From positions 98,750 through 162,749 of the forward strand of contig JADWMM010000002.1 in the NCBI GenBank assembly GCA_015978205.1: 64,000 nt of DNA, written 5' to 3'. The stretch is from Alkaliphilus sp. NP8. GTDB lineage: Bacteria > Bacillota > Clostridia > Peptostreptococcales > Natronincolaceae. Of this stretch, positions 19,536 through 29,403 are shown piece after piece (position 1 is the stretch's first letter; every line of letters begins with the position of its first letter). Made by a program: the position numbers and the translations under genes. A model generated the notes under the pieces. The model saw only the letters and a program-made list of their open reading frames with translations, was not told the origin of the DNA and searched no databases.

Positions 19536-19579
19536 AAAATAGTTTTTATTAAAATATATATTTTAATAAAAACTATTTT
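19536..19579. terminator. Terminator after brnQ
   Basis: A 44-base nearly perfect palindrome (AAAATAGTTTTTATTAAAAT and its complement) whose minus-strand 3' side runs into T-rich sequence, 30 bases past the brnQ stop. Confidence 0.8.
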
Positions 19580-19608
19580 GCATTTTAAAATTTAATTTCT
19601 ATTTTAAA

Positions 19609-20916
19609 TTATTTTTCTGAATAAACTGGTTTTCCTAAAAGCTCTAAAGCTTTTAAAAATGTCATTAATATTCCTCCTACTACTATAGTAGGTACTACCC
19701 ATGCAAAACCTTGATTTGCCAATGGTAATGCAGCTAATAATTTATCTATACCTGGTATTGGAATATTATATCCAACGAAAACTTCCATTATACTTATTGC
19801 TAATGCCGTATATACAACACCTGAATATACTACATGATGTTTTATATATTTATCTAAGAAATTTACTAGTACTAATGCAATAACAACTGGATAAATAACT
19901 ACTAATAAAGGTTCCGCTAAACTTGTAATCTGGTCTACTCCTGCATTGGAAATTACCATACTTATTACAGCTGTAGCAATACAAACAAATTTATAACTTA
20001 ATTTACCTTTGGTTAATTTGCTAAAGTACTCTCCTGTTGCAGCTGTTAATCCTATAGATGTTGTTAAACATGCAAGTCCTACAGCTACTCCTAACAATAC
20101 TTGTCCAACAGTTCCTAGTATTTGCTCTGTTATTCCCATAATTAATTGAGTTCTAGATAACTCCATGGAAAAACCACTTGCTGTTGCTCCTAAGTATGCT
20201 AGTCCACCATAAACTACTCCTAATCCTATAATAGCAACTATACCTGCTTTAATAGTTAAACTTGCTACATCTTTTGTATCTTTATACCCTTTAGCTTTAA
20301 TAGAAGATACAACAACTGCTCCTAATATAGTTGCTGCTAATGCATCCATAGTTTGGTAGCCTTCTTTAAAACCGCTAGCAAATGGTGCTTCAATTTGGCT
20401 TGCTTCGATTATACCTATAGGAGATATAATACCTTTAACAATAATTATTAATAAAGTTATAAATAATGCCGGAGTTAATATTTTACCTATATTATCAATA
20501 ATCGAACTAGGCTTTAATGTAAATAGTAAAACTATTGCAAAGAAGATTATAGAAAATACAACACTATTCATATTTGGAAAAAATGGAAGTACTCCCATCT
20601 CAAAAGTTGTGGCACTAGTTCTTGGAATAGCTAAAAATGGTCCTATAGCTAATGTTACAATAACTGTGATTACTATACCAAAACTTCTATTTACTTTTGA
20701 ACCTAGTACTTCTAAGTTACCACCAAATTTAGCAACAGCTATAATTCCGATAAGTGGTAAACCTACTCCTGTTAAAAGAAAACCAGTGATTGATGATAAT
20801 ACATCTACACCAGCCTGTTGTCCTAGTGTGGGGGGGAAAATTAAGTTCCCAGCTCCAAAAAACATTGCAAATAATGCAAATCCTACTACTAAAATGTCTT
20901 GCGTCTTTTTGTTCAT
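19609..20916 (-). CDS. brnQ: Branched-chain amino acid:cation symporter
   Basis: 435 residues, LIVCS family, about 12 membrane segments. The N-terminal VGFALFAMFFGAGNLIFPP is the family fingerprint. It imports Leu, Ile and Val with Na+ or H+. No T-box or other leader was recognised upstream. The start ATG has GGAGTGAC upstream. It is monocistronic. Confidence 0.93.
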   Translation of the reverse strand: MNKKTQDILVVGFALFAMFFGAGNLIFPPTLGQQAGVDVLSSITGFLLTGVGLPLIGIIAVAKFGGNLEVLGSKVNRSFGIVITVIVTLAIGPFLAIPRTSATTFEMGVLPFFPNMNSVVFSIIFFAIVLLFTLKPSSIIDNIGKILTPALFITLLIIIVKGIISPIGIIEASQIEAPFASGFKEGYQTMDALAATILGAVVVSSIKAKGYKDTKDVASLTIKAGIVAIIGLGVVYGGLAYLGATASGFSMELSRTQLIMGITEQILGTVGQVLLGVAVGLACLTTSIGLTAATGEYFSKLTKGKLSYKFVCIATAVISMVISNAGVDQITSLAEPLLVVIYPVVIALVLVNFLDKYIKHHVVYSGVVYTALAISIMEVFVGYNIPIPGIDKLLAALPLANQGFAWVVPTIVVGGILMTFLKALELLGKPVYSEK

Positions 20917-21180
20917 TTTGTCACTCCTTTGTTAAAGTTGAGGAAATATTATGTCAATTAGCTTTTTGACTTTAATTATTATATCACTAATGTTTAAATT
21001 ATTAAACCCATTGAAAAATAGTCGAAACAAGAAGAATAATTAGAATTTTACCATGATTTTTAATATATTTTATTGTGAGTATAGAGTTTATTTTTAAAAA
21101 AATCGCATAATTATAGTTAAATTTTTAACTTTTTTTAGAATATTGTTAGTTATTGACAATATATAATATTTCAGAAAAAT
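20917..21180. other. AT-rich intergenic region, no gene seen
   Basis: Upstream region of brnQ. No T-box, riboswitch or ORF was recognised. It presumably contains the brnQ promoter. Confidence 0.5.
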
Positions 21181-21210
21181 AACAACAAGAGGATTAATCC
21201 TCTTGTTGTT
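21181..21210 (-). terminator. Terminator after mini-membrane protein 2
   Basis: A perfect 30-base palindrome (AACAACAAGAGGATT and its complement) followed by ATTTTTC on the minus strand, 20 bases past the stop. Confidence 0.8.
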
Positions 21211-21229
21211 GTGAATCCATGCTATTTAA

Positions 21230-21436
21230 TTAAATTCTCCAGATTCCTGATCCACCAAATAATAAAACTAATAGTAAGAAGAAGAATAGTAACTCATCAC
21301 CATTATCAGCGCCAAATATGCCACAGTTACAGAATATAATAACTAGTAGTAAGAAAAAGAATAATAAACTACTTTCTCCTCCAAAGAAATTTCCTAGTCC
21401 ACCTAGTATTCCTTTACTTTTTACAGCTTCACTCAT
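21230..21436 (-). CDS. Mini-membrane protein with duplicated LLFFFLLLV segment (paralogue 2)
   Basis: 68 residues. A Gly-rich lead (GILGGLGNFFGGESS) precedes LLFFFLLLVIIFCNCGIF. A polar bridge (GADNGDE) is followed by LLFFFLLLVLLFGGSG and the end IWRI. It differs from paralogue 1 mainly in a longer N-terminus. ATG 21436 is chosen, 6 bases after GGTAGGTG; the track's GTG start lies in that purine run. A sigma-K-type promoter match lies about 46 bp upstream. No family name is recognised. Confidence 0.7.
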   Translation of the reverse strand: MSEAVKSKGILGGLGNFFGGESSLLFFFLLLVIIFCNCGIFGADNGDELLFFFLLLVLLFGGSGIWRI

Positions 21437-21481
21437 ATATAACACCTACCCTTTCTTTTTGAATTGTTTTGTTTCTCACTT

Positions 21482-21508
21482 TATATTATGAAAATATAAG
21501 AATTTTGT
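21482..21508 (-). promoter_or_regulatory. Candidate sigma-K-type sporulation promoter
   Basis: On the minus strand, AC (21507-21508), 16 bp, then CATAATATA (21482-21490), the same layout as before paralogue 1. Confidence 0.45.
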
Positions 21509-21605
21509 GCATTTTTACCATTTCAAAAATAAAAAAAGAATATATTATTAAAGATATAATATATTCTTTCTTTCGCTACTTAATATTCCAAATTAATATT
21601 ACCTT

Positions 21606-22400
21606 TTATTCTTTTACAGAAGCTGCAAGTTCTGCCACAGCTGTTTCTAACTCTGTTCCCGCTTTCTGTTGATTTTGAGATATAGTATCTAAATCTTGAA
21701 TTTCTGTACTAATTGTAAATACTTCATCTTTAATTTTACTTAATATTTCTGCTATCTGCTTTGTAAAATCTTCACTATTAGTAGCTAATTTTTGTACTTC
21801 TTTAGCAACAATAGCAAATCCACTTCCATGTTCTCCCGCTCTTGCAGCTTCTATCGAAGCATTTAATCCTAGTATATTAGTTTGTTGAGTTATTTTATTT
21901 ATAAATTGAATGATTTTATCCGTTTCTTTAACATGATCGATAGTTCTATTTGCAAATTCATTTAATGTATTACTAAGATCGTTAGTTTTTTCAATACTAT
22001 CGTGCATTTGACTTACACTATCTTCAGTTATAGCACTTATATTCCTTATTTCTTTCATTTGCAATTCTAGCTTCTCATTTAACTTTTCTTCAGTATTAAC
22101 AAGCATAACCATTAGTTTCGCTGCCTCACTACAGACAACTTTTGCTCCATGAACATTATAAGATTCTATTTGCTCTGCTACATTACTATTCCCAGTTACT
22201 TCAATTACTAAGTCAGACTTTTTCGATAATAATTCTTGAATACTAATAGTATTATATATATTTAGCTCTTTTGCTAATTGCATTCCTGGAGCTTCCTCAT
22301 TTAAATCTACTATACCTAAAATCTCAACATCTTCCATTTTTATAAGTGTTTTTAATATTGACTTTCCACCTTGACCGCCGCCAATAATTGATACTATCAT
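21606..22400 (-). CDS. Soluble chemoreceptor-like protein with N-terminal Rossmann-like domain
   Basis: 264 residues in two parts. Residues 1-105 look like an NAD(P)-binding Rossmann fold: [19 protein letters not shown] (beta-Gly-rich loop-alpha), [15 protein letters not shown] (acidic end of strand 2), [10 protein letters not shown] and GAKVVCSE. Residues about 110-264 are a shortened MCP signalling domain with the hairpin tip [31 protein letters not shown]. There is no membrane segment or HAMP domain. It would report a soluble cue, possibly a nucleotide cofactor, to CheA/CheW. ATG 22400 (8 bases after GGAGG) is preferred over the track's ATG 22415, which overlaps that site. Confidence 0.8.
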   Translation of the reverse strand: MIVSIIGGGQGGKSILKTLIKMEDVEILGIVDLNEEAPGMQLAKELNIYNTISIQELLSKKSDLVIEVTGNSNVAEQIESYNVHGAKVVCSEAAKLMVMLVNTEEKLNEKLELQMKEIRNISAITEDSVSQMHDSIEKTNDLSNTLNEFANRTIDHVKETDKIIQFINKITQQTNILGLNASIEAARAGEHGSGFAIVAKEVQKLATNSEDFTKQIAEILSKIKDEVFTISTEIQDLDTISQNQQKAGTELETAVAELAASVKE

Positions 22401-22657
22401 AAAATCATCCTCCATTTATTATTATTAAAAAATTCAAATATTATTATATATAAATACTCAATTTATGAATTTACATTAAGCTTTATATAGTTATAACAAT
22501 AGCAATTTTTATAACTTTAATTACCCACCAATCCTTATTAAAATCATTAGACATTTTTCTCTAAAATCCTCTATTTTTTCAAAAATTTTCATTTTTATTT
22601 TAAAAAAATTTACACATACTATATATGAGTAATTAAATATAAAAGGGATGTGTTAAA

Positions 22658-22864
22658 ATGGATAAAAGAAAATACTATAATAACCCTAAAGATTTAATTA
22701 ACGAAACTTATAATGCAGATGCATTTCCTGTAATAGAGAAAAGAATAAATCCTTTAGTAATGCCTCTAAGCATGGTAAAGGATTTAGATGCTTACGATTC
22801 TAGACATTTCTATGATGAATCTTGGGATAAAATAATTAATGAGAAAAACTCAAGTATTCATTAA
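22658..22864 (+). CDS. Small orphan protein, unknown
   Basis: 68 residues, charged and soluble: MDKRKYYNNPKDLINETYNAD at the start, IEKRINPLVMPLSMVKDLDAYDSRHFYDESWDKI in the middle. No family is recognised. The ribosome binding site is weak (GGGATGTG 5-10 bases upstream). CATACTATA at 22615-22623 fits the -10 of sigma-E/sigma-K promoters, but no matching -35 is seen. It is monocistronic, closed by the hairpin at 22881. Confidence 0.55.
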   Translation: MDKRKYYNNPKDLINETYNADAFPVIEKRINPLVMPLSMVKDLDAYDSRHFYDESWDKIINEKNSSIH

Positions 22865-22880
22865 AGTATAATTTATGTAT

Positions 22881-22911
22881 AAAAAAAGCCCTCAAATTTG
22901 AGGGTTTTTTT
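22881..22911. terminator. Bidirectional terminator
   Basis: AAAAAAAGCCCTCAAA pairs with TTTGAGGGTTTTTTT between the small plus-strand gene and the end of purD. It overlaps the purD stop codon. Confidence 0.88.
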
Positions 22912-24163
22912 ACTTTAATCCTATATCTTTACGATAAAAACTTTCATTAAATTGTATTTTATCTATATTTTCATATACTTTTTTTCTAGCATCTATTGTA
23001 TTTTTCCCAATACCTACAACCCCTATTACTCTTCCACCGTTAGTCACAATTTTATTTTCTTCTTCAGCTGTACCTGAATGAAATACTAACAAATCATTAT
23101 CTATATTGTCTAAACCTTCAATCGCAATTCCTTTTTTATATTTATCAGGATATCCACCTGAAGCTAATATTACACATACAGCATGATTTTTACTCCATTT
23201 AATATCTATATCATTTAATTTCTCATCTACTATATGTTCAAATATTTTTATTAAATCAGTTTCTAATCTAGGTAATACTACTTGAGTTTCTGGATCTCCA
23301 AACCTGACATTATATTCTAAAACCTTAGGCCCATTCTTTGTAATCATAAGACCTATAAAAATTATCCCCTTATAATCCATATTTTCTTTTTTTATGCCTT
23401 CTAGTGTAGGTTCTAATATTTCCACTTCTACTTTGTCCGTTATTTCTTCTGTATATATATAATTAGGTGAGTAAGTTCCCATTCCTCCCGTATTAGGGCC
23501 TTCATCATTATCAAAAGCTCTTTTATGATCCTGACTGTTTACCATAGGTACTATTGTTTCCCCATCTGTAAAGCATAATATGGAGGTTTCTACACCTTCT
23601 AAAAATTCTTCTATTACTATTTTATTTCCTGCATCCCCTAATTTTCTATCATTTAATAACTCTTTAATAGTGCTTAATGATTCATTTTTATTTTGACAGA
23701 TAAATACTCCTTTGCCTGCAGCCAGTCCGTCTGCCTTTATTACTACTGGATAAGAATATTTTTCTATAGCTAATTCTGCATCTTTAAAAGTTTTTACTTC
23801 ATCGTATTTAGCTGTAGGAATATTATATTTCTTCATAAAATTTTTAGCAAAGGATTTACTACCTTCTAGCTGTGCTGCATGTTTTGCAGGTCCTATAATT
23901 TTCAAGTTATTTTCCTTAAATGTATCAACTATACCTTCTACTAAGGGAGCTTCCGGTCCTACTATAGTTAAGTCTATATTATTGTTCTTACAAAATTCTA
24001 TAAGCTTGTCTATATTATTATAAGAAATATCTATATTTTTAGCGATTTTACCTATACCTGCATTTCCAGGAGCACAGAATATTTCATCTACTAAAGAACT
24101 TTGATTTAACTTCCATATTAAAGCATGCTCTCTACCACCACTACCTATTACTAGGATTTTCAT
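22910..24163 (-). CDS. purD: Phosphoribosylamine-glycine ligase (GAR synthetase)
   Basis: 417 residues, ATP-grasp. Family signatures are MKILVIGSGGREHALIWKL, IVGPEAPLVEGI, KADGLAAGKGVFI, NTGGMGTYSPN and EYNVRFGDPETQ. It makes GAR from phosphoribosylamine, glycine and ATP, step two of purine synthesis. I start at ATG 24163, 7 bases after AGAGGTG; the track's 24187 start has no ribosome binding site. It is last in the pur operon. Confidence 0.96.
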   Translation of the reverse strand: MKILVIGSGGREHALIWKLNQSSLVDEIFCAPGNAGIGKIAKNIDISYNNIDKLIEFCKNNNIDLTIVGPEAPLVEGIVDTFKENNLKIIGPAKHAAQLEGSKSFAKNFMKKYNIPTAKYDEVKTFKDAELAIEKYSYPVVIKADGLAAGKGVFICQNKNESLSTIKELLNDRKLGDAGNKIVIEEFLEGVETSILCFTDGETIVPMVNSQDHKRAFDNDEGPNTGGMGTYSPNYIYTEEITDKVEVEILEPTLEGIKKENMDYKGIIFIGLMITKNGPKVLEYNVRFGDPETQVVLPRLETDLIKIFEHIVDEKLNDIDIKWSKNHAVCVILASGGYPDKYKKGIAIEGLDNIDNDLLVFHSGTAEEENKIVTNGGRVIGVVGIGKNTIDARKKVYENIDKIQFNESFYRKDIGLK

Positions 24164-24244
24164 ATTTTCACCTCTTTTTTTAAACACTATATCTCTAAAT
24201 AATTAATAAAATATAATTAATTTCACATTAAAAAATAATAAGTT

Positions 24245-25786
24245 TTAATGCTTAAAATGTCTAATTCCTGCAAACACCATAGAAATATCATGTTCATTAC
24301 AAGCATCTATAGAGTCTTTATCTTTAATAGACCCTCCTGGTTGAATAATAGATTTAACTCCTGCTTTTACTGCTTCATCTACACAGTCTCTAAATGGAAA
24401 GAAAGCGTCTGAAGCCATTACACTTCCCTCAAGAGAATGTTTGCTATTTCTAACTGAATTTTGAAGTGCCCATATTCTGCTAGTCTGTCCTGGACCTATT
24501 GCTAAAGTCTGTTTGTTTCTAACTAATACAATACCATTAGATTTAACATGTTTTACTATTTTAAATGCAAATATTAAATCTTCTTTTTCTTTTTTACTTG
24601 GTTGAGATTCTGTTACTACTTCCATTTGTTTTAATAATTGTTTATCCTCTTCTTGTACTAAAATACCACCTTGGACTTTTTTAATCTGTAATTTTTTATT
24701 ATCATTTTTTAATATATTTTTTATTTTTATTAATCGAAGGTTTTTCTTTGTTTGCAATACCTTAAAAGCTTCTTCTTTAAAGTCTGGAGCTATAATTACT
24801 TCTAAGAAAATTTGACTCATATCTTCTGCCATATCTTTAGTAATAGGCTTATTTGCTGCTACTATACCACCAAATATAGATACTGGATCTGATTCATAAG
24901 CCTTATACCAAGCTTCTTCAATATTTTCACCAGATGCTACACCACAAGGGTTAGTATGTTTTAAAGCAACTATTGTCGGTTCTTCAAATTCTTTTAATAA
25001 TTCTAAAGCTCCGTTTGCATCATTTATATTGTTAAAAGATAATTCCTTACCTTGAAGCTGAACTCCATCTACTAAAGTCCCTTCATTTTTTCCTATTTCT
25101 TTATAAAAAGCAGCTTTTTGATGTGGATTTTCTCCATACCGTAAATATTGTACTTTATCATAGCTCAATGTTAGATTTTTAGGAAAATTATTTTCTTCAT
25201 TATTTTCTTTTCTTAAATAATTTGCTATTAAACTATCGTAATATGCAGTTTGCTCAAATACCTTTAACGCTAATTTACTTCTAGTTTCTATAGTTGTATT
25301 TTTATTATTAGATTCTATTTCACTAATAACTTTTTTATAATCATTTGAATCTATAACAACAGTTACATCTTTATAATTTTTAGCCGCCGCCCTTAACATT
25401 GTAGGGCCTCCAATATCTATATTTTCAATAGCATCCTCTAGTGTTACATTTTCTTTTAAAATAGTTTCTTTGAAAGGATACAGGTTAATTATAACTAAAT
25501 CTATAGGATCTATATTAAGCTTTTCTATAGTTTCCATATGGTTAGCATTATTTCTAATAGCTAAAATTCCACCATGAACATTTGGGTGTAATGTTTTTAC
25601 TCTACCATCTAGACATTCTGGAAAATTTGTTACATGTGAAACATCCTTTACATCAATGCCTGCTTCTCTCAATAGTTTTGCTGTACCACCAGTGGAGATT
25701 ATTTCTATATCCAAACTTACAAGCTTATTTGCTAATTCAACAATTCCTTCTTTGTTAGAAACACTTATCAACGCTCTTTTTATCAT
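24245..25786 (-). CDS. purH: Bifunctional AICAR formyltransferase/IMP cyclohydrolase
   Basis: 513 residues. The IMP cyclohydrolase domain is first ([42 protein letters not shown]). The AICAR transformylase domain follows ([57 protein letters not shown]). It carries out the last two steps to IMP. ATG 25786 is five bases after GGGGTG and gives the standard N-terminus; the track's 25831 start would overlap purN. Confidence 0.96.
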   Translation of the reverse strand: MIKRALISVSNKEGIVELANKLVSLDIEIISTGGTAKLLREAGIDVKDVSHVTNFPECLDGRVKTLHPNVHGGILAIRNNANHMETIEKLNIDPIDLVIINLYPFKETILKENVTLEDAIENIDIGGPTMLRAAAKNYKDVTVVIDSNDYKKVISEIESNNKNTTIETRSKLALKVFEQTAYYDSLIANYLRKENNEENNFPKNLTLSYDKVQYLRYGENPHQKAAFYKEIGKNEGTLVDGVQLQGKELSFNNINDANGALELLKEFEEPTIVALKHTNPCGVASGENIEEAWYKAYESDPVSIFGGIVAANKPITKDMAEDMSQIFLEVIIAPDFKEEAFKVLQTKKNLRLIKIKNILKNDNKKLQIKKVQGGILVQEEDKQLLKQMEVVTESQPSKKEKEDLIFAFKIVKHVKSNGIVLVRNKQTLAIGPGQTSRIWALQNSVRNSKHSLEGSVMASDAFFPFRDCVDEAVKAGVKSIIQPGGSIKDKDSIDACNEHDISMVFAGIRHFKH

Positions 25787-25823
25787 TTTATCACCCCGTA
25801 AATATTTATTAGGTATGGATAAT

Positions 25824-26456
25824 TTAAACATTTAGTATCTCAACCTTATTATTTATAACTTTTAATTTATCATCAATAAACAACTTAACTGCTAATGGAA
25901 ATATTTCATGTTCTACTTTTAATACCTTCTCAGATAAACTTTCTACTGTATCATTTAAATCAACATTTACAGCTCTTTGAATAATTATAGGGCCTCCGTC
26001 CATTTCTTCATTAACAAAATGTACTGTTGCTCCTGTTATTTTAACTCCTCTTTCTACTACTGCTTTGTGAACTTTTTTACCGTAAAATCCTTTTCCACAA
26101 AAGCTAGGTACTAAGGATGGATGAATATTAATAATTTTATTTTCATATTTTTTTATAATAGTTATAGGAATAAAGGATAAATATCCTGCTAAAACTATTA
26201 AATCTGTATTTAATTCTTCTAAAAAACTAAACAATGATTTTTCATATTCTAATTCTGATGAATATTGATTTCTATTAATAACTTTAGTTTTAATATTATG
26301 ATTTTGGGCTCTAGTCAATCCATAAACATCTTCTTTATTAGAAATTACTGATACTATTTCACCATTTATATCTTTATTATTGTGAATAGTATATATTAAA
26401 GACTGTAGGTTTGTACCTCCTCCAGAAATCATAACGATGATTTTTACTTTTTTCAT
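25824..26456 (-). CDS. purN: Phosphoribosylglycinamide formyltransferase
   Basis: 210 residues. [15 protein letters not shown] binds GAR phosphate. The catalytic Asn-His-Asp set lies in [28 protein letters not shown]. It uses 10-formyl-tetrahydrofolate to form FGAR. The ATG overlaps the purM stop by 4 bases. A slight oddity is [13 protein letters not shown], with Cys in a position where many PurN have Pro or Lys. Confidence 0.95.
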   Translation of the reverse strand: MKKVKIIVMISGGGTNLQSLIYTIHNNKDINGEIVSVISNKEDVYGLTRAQNHNIKTKVINRNQYSSELEYEKSLFSFLEELNTDLIVLAGYLSFIPITIIKKYENKIINIHPSLVPSFCGKGFYGKKVHKAVVERGVKITGATVHFVNEEMDGGPIIIQRAVNVDLNDTVESLSEKVLKVEHEIFPLAVKLFIDDKLKVINNKVEILNV

Positions 26457-27478
26457 ATAATCACCTTTTTATTACCATCTACTATTTGGCCTATAATCTT
26501 TACATTCTCTCCTTGGGTCTTTAGTATTTCTAGAGAGTTTTGTACATCATCTTTACTTACAACTACCACCATGCCTATTCCCATATTAAATGTAGAAAAC
26601 ATTTCTTCTGTACTTATATTTCCTTTTTCTTGCATTAATCTAAATACAGGGGGTATTTCCCAAGCATTTGTATCAATTTTTGCATCTATATTCTCTGCTA
26701 AAATACGAGGAATATTTTCATAAAATCCGCCGCCTGTAATATGGGCAATTCCTTTTACTTTTATATTTTTAATAAGATCTAAAATAGGCTTTGTATAAAT
26801 CTTTGTAGGCTTAAGTAATTCTTCACCTAAAGTTGATTCTAATTCTTCTATATAATCTGTGCTTTTCATATTTAAAATCTCAAAGAAAAGTTTTCTTACT
26901 AAAGAATAACCATTACTATGAATACCGCTAGATGGTAATCCTAAAATAATATCCCCAGGCTTTATATTTTCACCTGTTATAATATTACTTTTATCCACAA
27001 TTCCCACAGCAAAACCTGCTAAATCATATTCAGATTCATTATATAACCCTGGCATCTCAGCAGTTTCTCCACCTATTAAAGCACACTGGGATAATCTACA
27101 ACCTTCAGCTATTCCTCCTACTATTTGAGCAGTTTTTTCTCCTACAAGCTTTCCAGTTGCAATATAGTCTAAAAAGAATAAGGGCTTAGCTCCTTGACAT
27201 AAAATATCGTTAACACACATTGCTACACAATCCTGTCCGATTGTATCATGCTTATCCATCATAAATGCTAATTTTAGTTTTGTTCCTACTCCATCGGTAC
27301 CAGATACTAAAACTGGCTCTTTATATTCCTTAATATCTAAAGAAAATAAACCTCCAAAACTACCTAAATCTGTTAAAACGTTTTTATTAAAAGTACTTTT
27401 AACATGTTCTTTCATCAACTTAACCGCTCTTTGACCTTCATTTACATCTACACCAGCACTTTTATAAGTTATGTTCAT
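26453..27478 (-). CDS. purM: Phosphoribosylformylglycinamidine cyclo-ligase (AIR synthetase)
   Basis: 341 residues. Signatures: [15 protein letters not shown] at the N-terminus, [30 protein letters not shown] and [15 protein letters not shown]. It converts FGAM to AIR with ATP. It begins one base after the purF stop, so it is tightly coupled to the PurE-PurF fusion frame. Confidence 0.96.
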   Translation of the reverse strand: MNITYKSAGVDVNEGQRAVKLMKEHVKSTFNKNVLTDLGSFGGLFSLDIKEYKEPVLVSGTDGVGTKLKLAFMMDKHDTIGQDCVAMCVNDILCQGAKPLFFLDYIATGKLVGEKTAQIVGGIAEGCRLSQCALIGGETAEMPGLYNESEYDLAGFAVGIVDKSNIITGENIKPGDIILGLPSSGIHSNGYSLVRKLFFEILNMKSTDYIEELESTLGEELLKPTKIYTKPILDLIKNIKVKGIAHITGGGFYENIPRILAENIDAKIDTNAWEIPPVFRLMQEKGNISTEEMFSTFNMGIGMVVVVSKDDVQNSLEILKTQGENVKIIGQIVDGNKKVII

Positions 27479-27479
27479 T

Positions 27480-29393
27480 CTATAGCCCTCCTATTGAAGT
27501 TGGATAATTTCCACTAAAACAAGCAGAACAAAAATTTTCCTTTGATAACCCTGTAGATTCTAATAATCCATCTAAGCTTATATATCCTAAACTATCAGCG
27601 TCTACTAACTCTCTTATTTCTTCTACAGATTTAGTTGCTCCTAAAAGCTGTTTTTCGTCTGGAGTGTCTACTCCAAAATAGCAGCTATAAGCAACAGGAG
27701 GAGAACTTATTCTAAGATGAACTTCCTTTGCTCCTGCTTTTCTTAATTGATCTACTATTCTTTTACTAGTTGTTCCTCTTACTATAGAGTCATCTACTAA
27801 AACTATTTTTTTTTCTTTTACATTCTGTGTTAAAGGTGTTAACTTTAATTTTAAAGCTCTTTCTCTCGACTTCTGATCTGGTTGTATAAAAGTTCTTCCT
27901 ACATATCTATTTTTAAGCAGTCCTTCTCCAAAAGGCAAACCTAACTCTTCAGCATATCCTAATGCTACAGGAATAGATGAATCTGGAACAGCTATTACCA
28001 TATCTGCATCTATTGGATATTCCTTTGCTAATATTTTCCCTGCATTTTTTCTAGCTTCATATACATTAGCTCCATCTATTACACTATCTGGTCTAGCAAA
28101 ATAAACATATTCGAATACACAAGATGCTCTTTTTTTCTTTTTATAATAATACTTTGAATTAATTCCATCTTTATTAATAATTACAATTTCACCAGGTTCT
28201 ATATCTCTAATAAAATCTGCTCCCATTGCATCTAATGCACAGCTTTCAGATGCAAGAATATAACCTTCATCTAATTTTCCTAAACATAGTGGTCTTAATC
28301 CATAAGGATCTCTAATTCCAATAAGCTCTTTTTCTGTCATAATAACTAATGCATAAGCACCATCAATTAAGTCCATGGTTTTTTCTATTGAATCTAAAAT
28401 ATTTTCATCTTCATATTTAGAAATTAACTTAATAATTATTTCGGCATCTACAGAAGACTTAAAAACTTGGCCTTCACTTTCTAATATTTCTTTCAGTTCA
28501 TTTCCATTTACTAAACTACCATTATGAGATAAAGCTATACTTTTTCTTTTACCTTTAACAAACATAGGCTGAATATTTTCGTGGGTTTTCTTATCATTAT
28601 CCATTCCATACCTTACATGACCTACACTTATATGTCCTTTTAATCCACTCAGTGTTTCAGGATTAAAAACATCAGCTACAAGACCTCTTTTTTTATAAAT
28701 ATAATTATGCTCTCCATCAGTACTAATAATACCTGCACCTTCTTGTCCTCTATGCTGAAGAGAATATAAACCATAGAAAAGTAAACTAGCAGTATTAAGT
28801 TCATCATTGTTGTATATTCCCACTACACCACATTCTTCGCCTAATTTATCACTATATGGTTTGTTTAAAGATTCAAAATGTTTTTCCATGTATTTTTCAT
28901 AGCCAATATCTTCAAGAGCTTTTGCTTTTTCTTCAACTTTACTTGCTAAATATTCTTTGTAATTTATCAATTTGGTTTTTATATTTTCATCTGAAATAGC
29001 AATAATCTTAGCAGATAATATTCCTGCATTTATTGCTCCATTTATTGATACTGTTGCTACCGGTACACCAGATGGCATCTGTACAATGGAGTATAAGGAA
29101 TCTATTCCATTTAAAGTTTTACTTTTAATAGGAACTCCTATTACAGGCAAATTAGTAATAGATGCTACCATACCTGGCAAATGAGCAGCCCCACCTGCAC
29201 CTGCAATAATAACTTTAATACCTCTACCTTCTGCCTTTTTAGCAAAATCATACATTCTTTCAGGAGTACGATGAGCAGATACTATGGTAATTTCATATGG
29301 AATATTTAAATCTTCTAATATTTCTGCTGCTCCTTTCATAACAGGTAAATCTGAGTCACTTCCCATAATAATGCTAACTACTGGATTTTTCAT
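27480..29393 (-). CDS. purEF: PurE-PurF fusion: N5-CAIR mutase joined to amidophosphoribosyltransferase
   Basis: 637 residues in one frame. Residues 1 to about 170 are a complete PurE ([57 protein letters not shown]). A short linker ends SDKLGEE. From Cys188 onward it is a full PurF ([40 protein letters not shown], and the PRPP loop [16 protein letters not shown]). The four cysteines expected for the Bacillus-type [4Fe-4S] cluster are visible ([21 protein letters not shown]). PurF needs a free N-terminal Cys, so self-cleavage before Cys188 would release PurE; internal initiation at ATG 28889 is the alternative, without a clear ribosome binding site. GGAGG precedes ATG 29393. Confidence 0.95.
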   Translation of the reverse strand: MKNPVVSIIMGSDSDLPVMKGAAEILEDLNIPYEITIVSAHRTPERMYDFAKKAEGRGIKVIIAGAGGAAHLPGMVASITNLPVIGVPIKSKTLNGIDSLYSIVQMPSGVPVATVSINGAINAGILSAKIIAISDENIKTKLINYKEYLASKVEEKAKALEDIGYEKYMEKHFESLNKPYSDKLGEECGVVGIYNNDELNTASLLFYGLYSLQHRGQEGAGIISTDGEHNYIYKKRGLVADVFNPETLSGLKGHISVGHVRYGMDNDKKTHENIQPMFVKGKRKSIALSHNGSLVNGNELKEILESEGQVFKSSVDAEIIIKLISKYEDENILDSIEKTMDLIDGAYALVIMTEKELIGIRDPYGLRPLCLGKLDEGYILASESCALDAMGADFIRDIEPGEIVIINKDGINSKYYYKKKKRASCVFEYVYFARPDSVIDGANVYEARKNAGKILAKEYPIDADMVIAVPDSSIPVALGYAEELGLPFGEGLLKNRYVGRTFIQPDQKSRERALKLKLTPLTQNVKEKKIVLVDDSIVRGTTSKRIVDQLRKAGAKEVHLRISSPPVAYSCYFGVDTPDEKQLLGATKSVEEIRELVDADSLGYISLDGLLESTGLSKENFCSACFSGNYPTSIGGL

Positions 29394-29403
29394 AATATAC
29401 CTC

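Noticed and set aside
20917-21229. T-box riboswitch before brnQ
   Set aside because: No AGGGTGGNACCGCG-type T-box sequence or specifier stem is visible.
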